Under the pieces are notes generated by a model. It was given only the letters and a program-made list of their open reading frames with translations. It searched no databases and was not told the DNA's origin. The translations under genes were made by a program, and so were the position numbers. A stretch of DNA of 64,000 nucleotides from Actinomycetota bacterium. GTDB taxonomy: Bacteria; Actinomycetota; Thermoleophilia; Gaiellales; Gaiellaceae. The stretch spans positions 124,001 through 188,000 of the forward strand of contig WLID01000001.1 in the NCBI GenBank assembly GCA_009702325.1. Direction: 5' to 3'. This document shows, in pieces, positions 8,686 to 17,756 of this stretch (position 1 is its first letter; every line of letters begins with the position of its first letter).

Positions 8686-10298
8686 GAGTCGCGATCGCGG
8701 GTGTCGTGGCAGCGCTGTTGCTGCCGGGTTCGGCGATTGCGGGAAGGTGGGCGGTCGGCGTGCCTGCGCATGGAATGGCTGTGGCCCGCGCGGCCCTGCC
8801 GGCAGCAACGGTTCTCGTTCCCGGACGAACACTGGTCGTGGTCGGTTCTCGCCCAAACCTTGCGGGGGCTCGCTACATCGAACGGCTCGACACGGCCGAG
8901 CGAAAGGTCGCCTTCGCCAACACGGAGCCGTACGCGGCGGAGCAATGGAACATCGACGCGATTCGGGCGTGGACGTACTGGGCAGACCCGCCGCAGCTGC
9001 ACACCGTGAGGGTCGCCGTGATCGATTCGGGGCTCGACGCGAACCATCCGGACTTTCTGGGACGTGTCGCGGCTGGGCGCTCGTTTGTCGGATCGCCGTG
9101 GACAACGGACGCAGACGGGCACGGGACGTTCGTGGCGGGAGAGATCGCCGCCGATGCCTTCAACCACATTGGGATTGCGGGAGCGGCGTTCAATGCCGAG
9201 CTGCTTGTCGCGAAGGTCGTTGACGACGACGGGTCGGTGTCGCTCGAAGGCGAGATTCAGGCGATCCATTGGGCTGTAAACAACGGTGCGCGGGTGATCA
9301 ACCTCAGCCTTGGCGGTGTCAGGGATCCTCTCGACCACTCGTTGGATTCGTACTCGCCTGCAGAGGCGGATGCAGTGGCGTACGCCTACTCGCGCGGCGC
9401 CGTCGTTGTGGCGGCTGTTGGCAACGGCCCTCAATCTCCCACGACGCCCTGGAACTACGCCGACTATCCCGCCGCGCTCCCGCACGTTCTCGGGGTTGGG
9501 GCGATCCAACGCAACGGTGTCGTTCCGGACTACTCGAACCGCGACGAGACGTTCCTCGATCTGACAGCGCCGGGTGCCGCGATGTTCTCGACGATTCCCC
9601 GCGCGTTGATCGACGCGCACGTTCCGCAGTGTCTTGATGTCGCCTACTCAAACTGTGGCCCGAGCGAGTTCCGGGGGGCGATCGGAACGTCGTTTGCGGC
9701 GCCGGAGGTCTCGGCGGCCGCCGCCCTCGTGCTCGGTGCAAATCCCGACCTCAGTGCCGACCAGGTTGTGTGGCTTCTCGAGCGTTCCGCGGCCGATCAG
9801 ACGGGCGCGACAGGTTGCACGAGCTGTTCCGACGGACACGACGCGCTCACTGGCTGGGGGCTCGTTGATGTCGCGGAGGCGTTGCGCCGGGCGACCGGAC
9901 CGATGCCTGTGCCTGACGGCTTCGAGCCCAACGACGGCGTGGGACGGGTGGCGCGGCAGGTCGCCCCGCCGAAGCGATTCCACGCCGCGGTCGATTGGTG
10001 GGATGACGTCGACGACGTGTACGCCGTATTCATGCACGTCGGTGATGTGCTCTACGCCCGTGTAACGCCTGATCGAACTCGTGCGAGCGTGCAGCTCACC
10101 GCGTCGGAGCCGCTCACGGCTGGGAGCCATCGCGCCGGCCGCCGCCCTGCGGTGATCCGCGCGGTTGCGGTGGGAAAGCAGCTTCGGGTTGTTGTACGCG
10201 CGAACGTGCGCGGCACCTACTACGTGCGTGTCACAGCGGCGGTTCGCTCTCGCACCCCGATCGGCTACGCGATCGCGATTTCGGCGAGCCGACGCTAG
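8682..10298 (+). CDS. Secreted S8 (subtilisin-like) serine protease
   Basis: A 538-residue exported peptidase. The GTG at 8682 overlaps the SpoIID gene stop (GTGA) and places a hydrophobic signal peptide (AGVVAALLLPGSAIAG) at the N terminus; longer frames lose this. The catalytic triad is complete: Asp115 in VIDSG, His147 in DGHGTFVAG and Ser337 in GTSFAAP. A CTSCSDGHD segment near residue 385 resembles the TGxG(D)...G(W)GLVD end of the fold. The last 120 residues form a separate beta-rich pre-peptidase-like C-terminal domain. It is likely co-transcribed with the SpoIID protein, so the pair may act together on the cell envelope; the substrate is unknown. Confidence 0.92.
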   Translation: MRVAIAGVVAALLLPGSAIAGRWAVGVPAHGMAVARAALPAATVLVPGRTLVVVGSRPNLAGARYIERLDTAERKVAFANTEPYAAEQWNIDAIRAWTYWADPPQLHTVRVAVIDSGLDANHPDFLGRVAAGRSFVGSPWTTDADGHGTFVAGEIAADAFNHIGIAGAAFNAELLVAKVVDDDGSVSLEGEIQAIHWAVNNGARVINLSLGGVRDPLDHSLDSYSPAEADAVAYAYSRGAVVVAAVGNGPQSPTTPWNYADYPAALPHVLGVGAIQRNGVVPDYSNRDETFLDLTAPGAAMFSTIPRALIDAHVPQCLDVAYSNCGPSEFRGAIGTSFAAPEVSAAAALVLGANPDLSADQVVWLLERSAADQTGATGCTSCSDGHDALTGWGLVDVAEALRRATGPMPVPDGFEPNDGVGRVARQVAPPKRFHAAVDWWDDVDDVYAVFMHVGDVLYARVTPDRTRASVQLTASEPLTAGSHRAGRRPAVIRAVAVGKQLRVVVRANVRGTYYVRVTAAVRSRTPIGYAIAISASRR

Positions 10299-10939
10299 GC
10301 GCCGAGCAGTTCGTCGTCAGGCACGTCGCGGAGCACCCGCGCCGGGTTACCGACAACAACCTTGCGTGGCGGAACGTTCTTCGTGACGACCGCTCCCGCA
10401 CCAACGAATGCCTCTTCGCCGATCTCGATCGCGGGGCAGAGGATCGCTCCACCACCCACGCGGGCGCCCCGACGGATCGTCGGGCCCTTAATCAGTTCGT
10501 GGCGTCGCTCGGTGCGACCCATGAAGTTGTCGTTCGTTGTGACGACGCACGGGGCGATGAACACGTTCTCCTCGAGCGTCGAGTAGGCGGTGATGTAGGC
10601 CTCCGCCTGGATCTTTGTCATCGACCCGATCGTCGTGTCGTTCTCGACGAGTGAGCCGCGACCGATCACGACATCGTCGCCCACCGTGACCCGCTCTCGA
10701 ACGCACGACTGGTCGCCGAGGATCACGCGAGCTCCGATCGTCGACCCGGCGAACACGATTGCGCCGGTGGAGACGATCGTTCCATCGCCGATCACCGTTG
10801 GTGGCAGCGGCTCACGCTTCGCGGTCGAACGCGGCGAGAGTGATGGCTGCTTCCCGACGACCGCTCCTTCGAGCACCTTGACGCCCTCGCCAAGAACGGT
10901 GCCGGGATAGACGATGGCGCTCGGATGGATCTCGGCCAC
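10295..10939 (-). CDS. Left-handed beta-helix acyltransferase, WbpD/WlbB-like
   Basis: A 214-residue protein made of hexapeptide repeats (I-G-x-x-x-x type) of the left-handed beta helix, ending in VVVGNPARVLRDV, typical of sugar N-acetyltransferases. Such enzymes acetylate the 3-amino group of UDP-amino-uronic acids. It is the last gene of a minus-strand operon with a Gfo/Idh/MocA oxidoreductase two bases upstream, the classic partner of WbpD/WlbB. Its stop codon and that of the convergent protease gene share four bases (CTAG at 10295-10298). The exact substrate is inferred from neighbours. Confidence 0.8.
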   Translation of the reverse strand: MAEIHPSAIVYPGTVLGEGVKVLEGAVVGKQPSLSPRSTAKREPLPPTVIGDGTIVSTGAIVFAGSTIGARVILGDQSCVRERVTVGDDVVIGRGSLVENDTTIGSMTKIQAEAYITAYSTLEENVFIAPCVVTTNDNFMGRTERRHELIKGPTIRRGARVGGGAILCPAIEIGEEAFVGAGAVVTKNVPPRKVVVGNPARVLRDVPDDELLGA

Positions 10940-10941
10940 GG

Positions 10942-11928
10942 TTATGCGCCCTTTGCGGCGTCGAGTGACTGCTGGAGCGACTCGAGCGCCTGGACGACAA
11001 CGAGCCCGTCGCGTGCCTCGACCCCGGAGCCGCCCTCGCGAACGAGGCGCAGGAAGTGCGAGACCTCAAGCTTCAACGGCTCGTCGTTTGCGATCTTCGG
11101 GCTGAAGATGTCGCCGGTGCGCGTGCGCCACTCGCCGTAGGTCGATGACGGCTCCTCAGGAGCCTTCTCGTAGACGGTGATCTTGCGCTCAAGCTCCATG
11201 TCGTCGAACACCGCCATCTTGTCGCGACCAACGACGGTGATCTTGCGCATCTTGTGCGGGTCGAGCCACGAGAGGTGCAGGTGGGCGATCTTGCCGCTTG
11301 GGAAGCGCAGGTAACAGAAGACGACGTCTTCAACGCCGGGCGTGAGGAACGAGTTGCCGTGCGCGACCGCCTCGATCGGCTCTTCGCCGATCAGGTAGAG
11401 GATCACCGAAAGGTCGTGGACGCCAAGTGACCAGAGGGCATTCTCGTCCTTGCGGATCTTGCCGAGGTTCTGCCGGTTGCCGTAGATGCAAAGCACGTCG
11501 CCGAGCTCGCCGCTGTCGATCAGCTGCTTCAGCTTCAGCACGCCGGGGTGGTAGAGCAGCAGGTGTCCTGGCATCAGCACGAGACCCTTCGCTTCGGCGA
11601 TCTCGACGAGCTCAGCCATCTCCGACTCACGCATCGCCGGCGGCTTCTCGACGAAGACGTGCTTGCCGGCTTCAAGCGCCTGCTTGGCGAGTGCGTAGTG
11701 CGTTGGCACGGGCGTTGCGATCACGACCGCCTCCAACGCGGGGTCGGAGATCATCGCCTCGAACGAGTCGGTCAGCTGTGCCTGCGGGAACCGTCGGGCG
11801 AACTGTGCGCCACGGTCGGTTGAGGCGTCGCAGATCCAGGTGAGGTTGGCGAGGTCATCGACGTTGCGGACGAGGTTCTGCCCCCACGCGCCGAGACCAG
11901 CTTGTCCGACGTTGACGAGGTCGCTCAA
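10942..11928 (-). CDS. Gfo/Idh/MocA oxidoreductase, WbpB/WlbA-like
   Basis: A 328-residue NAD(P)-dependent oxidoreductase. The N-terminal Rossmann motif is GQAGLGAWGQNLV, and GKHVFVEKPPA carries the family's Glu-Lys-Pro. The start is a TTG at 11928 that overlaps the stop of the upstream sugar dehydrogenase (TTGA); the longer frame to 12084 lies inside that gene. Members beside a UDP-sugar 6-dehydrogenase and a beta-helix acetyltransferase (WbpB, WlbA) oxidise C3 of UDP-GlcNAc uronate. That role is proposed from context; the family also includes many unrelated sugar oxidoreductases. Confidence 0.82.
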   Translation of the reverse strand: MSDLVNVGQAGLGAWGQNLVRNVDDLANLTWICDASTDRGAQFARRFPQAQLTDSFEAMISDPALEAVVIATPVPTHYALAKQALEAGKHVFVEKPPAMRESEMAELVEIAEAKGLVLMPGHLLLYHPGVLKLKQLIDSGELGDVLCIYGNRQNLGKIRKDENALWSLGVHDLSVILYLIGEEPIEAVAHGNSFLTPGVEDVVFCYLRFPSGKIAHLHLSWLDPHKMRKITVVGRDKMAVFDDMELERKITVYEKAPEEPSSTYGEWRTRTGDIFSPKIANDEPLKLEVSHFLRLVREGGSGVEARDGLVVVQALESLQQSLDAAKGA

Positions 11929-13193
11929 AGCTTCCAGACCTTTCCGAGATCCTCGTGACCGCGGGTTGCGTTGCGGAAGTCGACGGTCACCTTGGAGCGA
12001 CGCACGACGTCGGCGTAGTCGATCGTCGAGTGTGCGGTGACGATCGCGACGCAGTCGTGATCCTCCGGGGTGAGCGGTGAGCACGTCAGCCCTTCGAACT
12101 CGGAAACGAACGGATCGTGGAAGGCGACGTTCGCGCCCGCGTTCTTCAGCAGGTGGATCAGCTTCTCGGCCGGGGTCTCGCGGCAGTCGCCGATGTCGGC
12201 CTTGTAGGCGACGCCGAGCACGAGCACCTTCGAGCCCGATAGCGACTTCTGCAGGGTGTGGTTCAACGCCTGCGAGATCACCGAGCGGCAGAAGTACGGC
12301 ATGTTGTTGTTGACCTCACCGGCGAGCTCGATGAACCGCGTGCTGAAGTCGAACTCGCGTGCCTTCCACGAGAGGTAGTACGGGTCGAGCGGAATGCAGT
12401 GTCCGCCAAGGCCAGGGCCCGGCTGGAACGGCATGAAGCCAAACGGCTTCGTTGCCGCGGCTCCGATCACTTCCCACACGTCGATGTTCATGCGGTCGCA
12501 GAGCTGTGCGAGCTCGTTGACGAGCGCGATGTTGACCGACCTGAAGATGTTCTCGAGGAGCTTGGTCAGCTCCGCGGCTTCGGGCGTCGAGACGATGTGC
12601 ACGGTGTCGATCGCGGCGCGATAGACGTCGGCCGCCGCTTCGCAACAGGCGGGCGTCAGGCCGCCGAGCACCTTCGGTGTTGTCTTGGTCGTCCAGTCGG
12701 TGCGGCCCGGATCGACGCGCTCGGGCGACATGGCGAGGTGGAAATCGACTCCGGCGGTCATGCCGCTTCCGGCTTCTAGGATCGGCTTCAGGATCTCGCG
12801 GGTCGTGCCGGGATAGGTCGTCGATTCGAGGACGATGATCTGTCCCTTGCGAATGACGGGCGCCAGGCTGCGGGCTGCGCTCTCAACGTAGGAGAGGTCT
12901 GGTTCGCGCTGCTTGGTGAGAGGCGTCGGCAGTGCGATCAGCACAGCTGCGGCCTCGGCCGCGCGTCCGTAGTCGGTTGTTGCGACGATCCGGCCCGCGG
13001 CGGCATGCGGTGCAAGCAGCTCGGAGGCGACGTCTTCGATGTGGCTTTCACCACGGTTCAGCGACTCAACGACGCGCGGATTGATCTCGATCAGCAGGAC
13101 GCGACGGCCCGCATCGGCGAAGGTCTGGGCGAGTGGCACACCGACGTAGCCGGCGCCAACGATTGCGACGTCGAACGTATCCGCGCCGCTCAT
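11925..13193 (-). CDS. UDP-N-acetylglucosamine 6-dehydrogenase-like (WbpA/WecC family)
   Basis: A 422-residue nucleotide-sugar dehydrogenase that oxidises the C6 hydroxyl to a carboxylate in two NAD-dependent steps. It has the N-terminal VGAGYVGVPLA Rossmann motif, the central helix ENIFRSVNIALVNELA, and the catalytic Cys in GLGGHCIPLDPYYL. The C-terminal nucleotide-binding domain starts near KVLVLGVAYK. The ATG at 13193 fits the family; a longer frame upstream would run into the 2-epimerase gene. It lies 19 bases downstream of that gene and overlaps the next gene by four bases, so it is translated as part of one operon. Confidence 0.9.
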   Translation of the reverse strand: MSGADTFDVAIVGAGYVGVPLAQTFADAGRRVLLIEINPRVVESLNRGESHIEDVASELLAPHAAAGRIVATTDYGRAAEAAAVLIALPTPLTKQREPDLSYVESAARSLAPVIRKGQIIVLESTTYPGTTREILKPILEAGSGMTAGVDFHLAMSPERVDPGRTDWTTKTTPKVLGGLTPACCEAAADVYRAAIDTVHIVSTPEAAELTKLLENIFRSVNIALVNELAQLCDRMNIDVWEVIGAAATKPFGFMPFQPGPGLGGHCIPLDPYYLSWKAREFDFSTRFIELAGEVNNNMPYFCRSVISQALNHTLQKSLSGSKVLVLGVAYKADIGDCRETPAEKLIHLLKNAGANVAFHDPFVSEFEGLTCSPLTPEDHDCVAIVTAHSTIDYADVVRRSKVTVDFRNATRGHEDLGKVWKL

Positions 13194-13212
13194 GGGTGAA
13201 TTCTCCAAATGG

Positions 13213-14244
13213 TCACGGCGACGAAGCGTACAGAGCGGCCGCGATGCGCTCAGAGGCATGCCCATCGCCGTAGAGGACAGGGCGGTCTTTCGGCATTGTC
13301 GCGCGGGCGGCTGCGGCGAGGATCGCGTCGGGGTCGGAGCCGGCAAGGACGTTGGCTCCAGCGGCGATCGTGTCGACCCACTCGGTGTTCTCACGAAGCG
13401 TCACGCAGGGCACGCCGTACCAGTACGCCTCCTTCTGAAGGCCGCCTGAATCGGTAAGGATCAGGCGGGCCTGCGAGGCGAGAGCTGAGAAGTCGAGGTA
13501 GCCGAGCGGGCCGATCGTTTCGAACGCGTGCGGGATCGTTGTAAGCACCCCTGCGGTGCGCGGATGTGCCGGGAAGACGAGCGGGCCTTCAAGACGATCG
13601 AGTGCCGAGGCGATCCGCGCGAGCCGGTCCGGATCGACGTTCGCCTCGCGGTGGATCGTTACGACGGTGTAACCGCCCGGCTGAAGGCCGAGGCGGGTGA
13701 GGACGTCGGAGCGCTCGCGCGCGAGCGGAGCGAAGAGGCGGGTCGCGTCTGCCATAACGTCACCGACTACGACGCTGCGGCCGGGAACACCTTCGCTGCG
13801 GAGCTGTTCGGCCGCGCGTTCGTCGGGACAAAGCAGCAGGGTCGAGGTGCGATCGACCGCAATGCGATTCCGTTCCTCCGGCATCGTCAGATCGAACGAC
13901 CGTAGGCCGGCCTCGATGTGTGCGACCGGGATCGAGCCTGCTGCCTCCGCCCCGGCAACCGTCGTGTTGGTGTCGCCGTAGACGAGCACCCAGTCGGGCT
14001 GCTCGCGGGCAACAATCGCGGCAAGCGGTTCCACCATCGCCGCAGGATCAGCCGTGCGAAGGCCCAGCGATTCCTGGGGTGGGGCGATCCCAAGCTCCTC
14101 GAAGAACACGTCGGAGAGCTCGCGATCGTAGTGCTGGCCCGTGTGAACAAGCACCTCTTCGATCCCTGCCGCGCGCAGCGCTGCACCGAGCGGAGCGGCC
14201 TTGATGAACTGTGGCCGGTTGCCTACTACAGTGAGTACCCGCAT
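13213..14244 (-). CDS. wecB: Non-hydrolysing UDP-GlcNAc 2-epimerase-like (WecB/WbpI family)
   Basis: A 343-residue GT-B-fold enzyme that inverts C2 of UDP-GlcNAc or UDP-diacetamido-uronic acid. Conserved segments are GNRPQFIK (start), HTGQHYD, VYGDTNTT, AHIEAGLRS and TIHREANVD. It is the first gene of the minus-strand operon and starts about 25 bases from the tRNA-Lys gene on the other strand. A GTG one codon upstream (14247) is an alternative start. With the three genes behind it, either UDP-ManNAcA or UDP-ManNAc3NAcA could be the product; the family alone does not separate these. Confidence 0.9.
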   Translation of the reverse strand: MRVLTVVGNRPQFIKAAPLGAALRAAGIEEVLVHTGQHYDRELSDVFFEELGIAPPQESLGLRTADPAAMVEPLAAIVAREQPDWVLVYGDTNTTVAGAEAAGSIPVAHIEAGLRSFDLTMPEERNRIAVDRTSTLLLCPDERAAEQLRSEGVPGRSVVVGDVMADATRLFAPLARERSDVLTRLGLQPGGYTVVTIHREANVDPDRLARIASALDRLEGPLVFPAHPRTAGVLTTIPHAFETIGPLGYLDFSALASQARLILTDSGGLQKEAYWYGVPCVTLRENTEWVDTIAAGANVLAGSDPDAILAAAARATMPKDRPVLYGDGHASERIAAALYASSP

Positions 14245-14269
14245 CACGGGTACACTACGCGCGCTTCAC

Positions 14270-14342
14270 GGGCCGTTAGCTCAGTTGGTAGAGCAGGGGA
14301 CTCTTAATCCCAAGGTCGAAGGTTCGAGCCCTTCACGGCCCA
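14270..14342 (+). tRNA. tRNA-Lys (anticodon CTT)
   Basis: A 73-base cloverleaf: acceptor GGGCCGT/ACGGCCC, D arm GCTC...GAGC, anticodon loop CTCTTAA with CTT at its centre, T arm GAAGG-TTCGAGC-CCTTC and discriminator A. The CCA end is not encoded. The 3' end is a common integrase target, and a tyrosine integrase lies 3.5 kb downstream. Confidence 0.97.
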
Positions 14343-14435
14343 TCCAGATCTGAACGCGCGGCCCTCACGGAGCGCGCGGCCCGCAGCGTTCGAGATTCGG
14401 ATCTTCGCAACCGTCGCGTAGAAAGGAGCACTCGC

Positions 14436-17285
14436 ATGTCAGCAGGGGTTTCGGCTCGGTGGATCCGGCGTCTGGCCGCTGTCTGCGGCGCCGCAGTCGG
14501 TGCGGCAGGGCTGATCGCTCCCGGAGCGCTTGCGGCCGGGCAGCTTGATGGCATCGCCGTCGGGAGCGGGGCGGGGTCGGCTGGTGGAAAGATTGCTGTC
14601 CAGATCGACCTGGCGAGCGGAGCGAGCCGCGTCGTGTCGGGCCTAGCCGCCGATTTCAAGGCTCCTGCAAGTGTTGCTCTGGGTGACGTCACCGGTGACG
14701 GCCGCGCCGATCTGGTCGTCGGCGGAGGGCAGGGTGGCCCGCCGTCTGTGAACGTGTTCGACGGAGCAACGGGAGCCCTCGAGCTGACCTTCCTCGCCTA
14801 TGCCTCTAGGTTCAACGGTGGCGTGCGCGTTGCGGTCGGTGACACCGATGGTGACGGCCAGCCCGAGCTGATCACGGGGTCAGGCCCGGGTGGTGGCCCG
14901 CAAGTCAACGTCTACAAGGTGACGTGCGCTGCGGGCAAGAGTTGCGACGTTAGCCTTGTCAAGTCGTTCTTTGCCTTTAGCGCACCGAGCTTTACCGGCG
15001 GTATCTACGTTGCCGCCGGCGACACCAACGGCGATGGGAAAGACGAGATCGTCGTCGGCGCCGGAGCCTCGGGCGGGTCGCGCGTCCAGGTGTTCGCTGC
15101 GCCCTTCACGACGCCGCTCAACGATTTCTTCGCCTTTAGCCCGGCTTTCATTGGTGGAGTGAAGGTCGCCGTAGGTGACGTCAATGCTGACGGCAAGGGT
15201 GAGGTCATCACCGCGCCTGCCACGCGTGGCGGCTCCAACGTCAGGGTCTACTCCGTCTACGGGAGGGGCAATTCCCCGAGCCTGCGCCTCAACTGGTTCG
15301 CGTTCGGCACGCAGGTGATCGGTGGTTTCTCGGTGGCTAGCGGACAGTTCGACGCAGTACCCGGAGCCGACATCGCTGTTGCGTTCGGGTCGAAGCTCCG
15401 GACGTTCAGCGGGCGCTCGAATGCGCAGATCTCCGAACTCATGTTGCCGCTGGGGTTGGACGACACGGAAAGCATTGCGGCCGGCAAGATCCCTGAACCG
15501 GCATCGGCGCCGGCACCCGCTTCGCGCCAGTTCCGTGTCGGGGTCGCAGAGGATGCCGGGAAGTACGCCGACGACGGCGGCCGTGCTGTCGCGCGCGACC
15601 TCACGGCGCTTGGCATGCAGGAGCAGCGCTGGACGCTGCAGTTCGACCCAGCGAGGCCGACCGTGATCGCCGAGTCCGCCTTTCTCGATCGTGCGGTGCC
15701 GGTGGCTGTGCAGAACCGCATCCGGATCGTGCTGTCGCTCTTCCAGTTGAAGGCGGCCGCGCCCGAGCCTGGCGCGTTCTGTGACTGGGCGGTGGCTGTT
15801 GCCCGGCGTTACACGTCGATCAGAACGTTCATCATCGGCAACGAGGTCAACGCCACCCGGTTCTGGTCGCCGCAGCACACCGCTGACGACCAGGACGCCG
15901 GCCCGCGCAGCTACCTCGCTGTGCTCACCGCCTGCTACGACGCGTTGAAAGCCGTGAGCAGCGACATCGACGTGATCGGCATGGGCCTTGCGCCGCGCTC
16001 GGTCGACGCAAACTCGACGAAGCCGCTTGATTTCATCCGTGCGGTTGGCCGCCTCTACCGGGCCTCGGGGCGCACGAAGCCGATCATGGATGCGCTGGCA
16101 GTGCATCCCTACCCGAACCCGAATGCGAGTCCGCCGCCCGCTCCCGACGCAGCCGCCTACCAGGACGCCGGCTTCTATGGCATCCCGCAGCTCGACCGGG
16201 TCAAGCAGGCGGCGTTCGATGCCTTTGACGGCACCGGGCAGCCCGGCCCGCTGAACGGCCTCTCGCTCGTGATTGACGAGGTTGGCTACCAGACCAACAC
16301 CGACGGCAACAGCCAGTACGCCGGCAAGGAAGGCTCACCGGTCGTCAGCGACGAGCTGCAGGCCACCTACCACGCGCGCATCGTGTCGCTGTACGCCTGT
16401 GACCCGCTCGTTTCCGATGTCCTGTTCTTTCACCTGATCGACGAGGCGCAGCGCAATCCCGACGCCACCAGCGGCGGTTGGCAGTCAGGCCTGCAGCGGC
16501 CAAATGGCGAGGCGAAGCCTTCGTCTGACGCGGTCAAGGCGGCGATTGCGGCGGGCTGTAAGGGCGACACCGTTGCCTGGGTACCAGCGGGCAAGGTGGA
16601 ACTGACGCCGGTCTCGGGAGGGTCGACGCCGACGGCTGAGCAGCAGCAGCTGAATCGGCTCGAGGAGGCCCTGCCCTCGGCCTCGGTCGATGGCCCGGTC
16701 TTCGAGCTGATCACGTTGCCCGCCAACCTCAAGCAGGCTGTCATTGGCCGGTCTGTCCCGCGTCAGATCACGGGCCCTGACGGGAGCCAGCAGTGGCTCT
16801 TCGACCCGGGCGAAGCGTTCTGGCAGACCGATCTGAAAACACAGACCGACATCATCCTGACGACCTGGACGTTTGGCGGGCCCTCGGGCGCGGCAGCGCT
16901 CACGGAATTCATAATCGCACTGGTTCTCCAGACCGACGTCGCCAACCGTTCAACGGTGCAGACCATCTGCAAGAATTTTGAACTGGCTGGCTTCCTCGTC
17001 TGCAAGGGGCGTGGCCTGAGCGCCCGTCGTCCCGTGCCCGCCGTCAAGCTGTACGCCAGCGGTAGCGCGACGCTGAAGAAGGGCGCGCGGCTGACAGTGA
17101 AGATGAAGCGGACGGCGAAGGTCGTTCCGGGCATCTACTTCACCCTCGTCCGCGTCCAATCAGCAACAGATCCGAAGAAGTTCGGCTTCGTCGTCTCGCG
17201 GCCGTACAACGTCACCGCCGCCAAGCTGAAAGCCGACCGCGCGCCCAAGCAGACGAAGACGCCAACGAAGAAGAAGAAGAGCTAG
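14436..17285 (+). CDS. Secreted FG-GAP repeat protein with glycoside hydrolase-like domain
   Basis: A 949-residue exported protein. Residues 1-34 are a signal peptide (cationic start, Ala-rich core). Residues 35-350 hold at least five FG-GAP/VCBS-type blades with calcium-loop patterns such as GDVTGDGRADLVVG, GDTDGDGQPELITG and GDTNGDGKDEIVVG, which predict a beta propeller. Residues 365-710 resemble a clan GH-A TIM barrel: IIGNEVN (Glu470) could be the acid/base and LVIDEVGYQT (Glu615) the nucleophile, in the usual order and spacing. The last 240 residues are unrecognised and end in a Lys-rich tail. An AGAAAGGAG ribosome site precedes the ATG. No known family covers the whole protein; a role in binding or cutting surface glycans is inferred. 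Confidence 0.75.
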   Translation: MSAGVSARWIRRLAAVCGAAVGAAGLIAPGALAAGQLDGIAVGSGAGSAGGKIAVQIDLASGASRVVSGLAADFKAPASVALGDVTGDGRADLVVGGGQGGPPSVNVFDGATGALELTFLAYASRFNGGVRVAVGDTDGDGQPELITGSGPGGGPQVNVYKVTCAAGKSCDVSLVKSFFAFSAPSFTGGIYVAAGDTNGDGKDEIVVGAGASGGSRVQVFAAPFTTPLNDFFAFSPAFIGGVKVAVGDVNADGKGEVITAPATRGGSNVRVYSVYGRGNSPSLRLNWFAFGTQVIGGFSVASGQFDAVPGADIAVAFGSKLRTFSGRSNAQISELMLPLGLDDTESIAAGKIPEPASAPAPASRQFRVGVAEDAGKYADDGGRAVARDLTALGMQEQRWTLQFDPARPTVIAESAFLDRAVPVAVQNRIRIVLSLFQLKAAAPEPGAFCDWAVAVARRYTSIRTFIIGNEVNATRFWSPQHTADDQDAGPRSYLAVLTACYDALKAVSSDIDVIGMGLAPRSVDANSTKPLDFIRAVGRLYRASGRTKPIMDALAVHPYPNPNASPPPAPDAAAYQDAGFYGIPQLDRVKQAAFDAFDGTGQPGPLNGLSLVIDEVGYQTNTDGNSQYAGKEGSPVVSDELQATYHARIVSLYACDPLVSDVLFFHLIDEAQRNPDATSGGWQSGLQRPNGEAKPSSDAVKAAIAAGCKGDTVAWVPAGKVELTPVSGGSTPTAEQQQLNRLEEALPSASVDGPVFELITLPANLKQAVIGRSVPRQITGPDGSQQWLFDPGEAFWQTDLKTQTDIILTTWTFGGPSGAAALTEFIIALVLQTDVANRSTVQTICKNFELAGFLVCKGRGLSARRPVPAVKLYASGSATLKKGARLTVKMKRTAKVVPGIYFTLVRVQSATDPKKFGFVVSRPYNVTAAKLKADRAPKQTKTPTKKKKS

Positions 17286-17337
17286 AAGCAGCCCCTCCAC
17301 AGGGGTACGTGATCGCATTGCTGGGCGCACGACTTTG

Positions 17338-17649
17338 ATGGCCCAGCAAGGCCGCACCCGCAGCGAACGTGCCAGCTGCCCGCAGCCGCCATCGACGTCT
17401 GACCTGAAGACCCCGACGATTTCTGTGCGCCCGCCTGCATCGCAACTACTGGAAACTCCGGGAGCGCTACTCACTCGCTCGGACTTGCGCGCGCTCGGTC
17501 TAGAAAGACGCGGGATCGACTCAGTGTTTCGGACGTTGCCGGTCGTCTTCTTACCGGGATACTCGACGGGGATGGTGAAGGCTTCGGACTACGTCGCCCT
17601 GCTTGAGAAGCAGACGTTCTCTAAAGATCGCGTCCGTCCTCGGCCATGA
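17338..17649 (+). CDS. Small excisionase-like DNA-binding protein
   Basis: About 103 residues from the ATG at 17338; the real start may be later. The C-terminal 60 residues read as a winged-helix-like unit (LLTRSDLRALGLERRGIDSV, then PVVFLPGYS and SDYVALLEK), the pattern of small excisionase/MerR-like proteins found just upstream of actinobacterial integrases. The N-terminal 35 residues look unstructured. The gene lies 153 bases before the integrase on the same strand, so a role as recombination directionality factor is the best guess. No homologue can be named with certainty. Confidence 0.5.
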   Translation: MAQQGRTRSERASCPQPPSTSDLKTPTISVRPPASQLLETPGALLTRSDLRALGLERRGIDSVFRTLPVVFLPGYSTGMVKASDYVALLEKQTFSKDRVRPRP

Positions 17650-17756
17650 AGGAGCAGACCGCAGGCAGCCCGATCTGTCATCAAGCGCCCGGCAGGAACC
17701 GCGCTAACAACTCCCGCCGGGCCAGTCCGGCGCCCCTAGAGGAGGAGACGACCGTG

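Noticed and set aside
14334-14343. Certain attL/attR pair with 18937-18946
   Set aside because: Only 10 bases match; kept as a low-confidence repeat instead.
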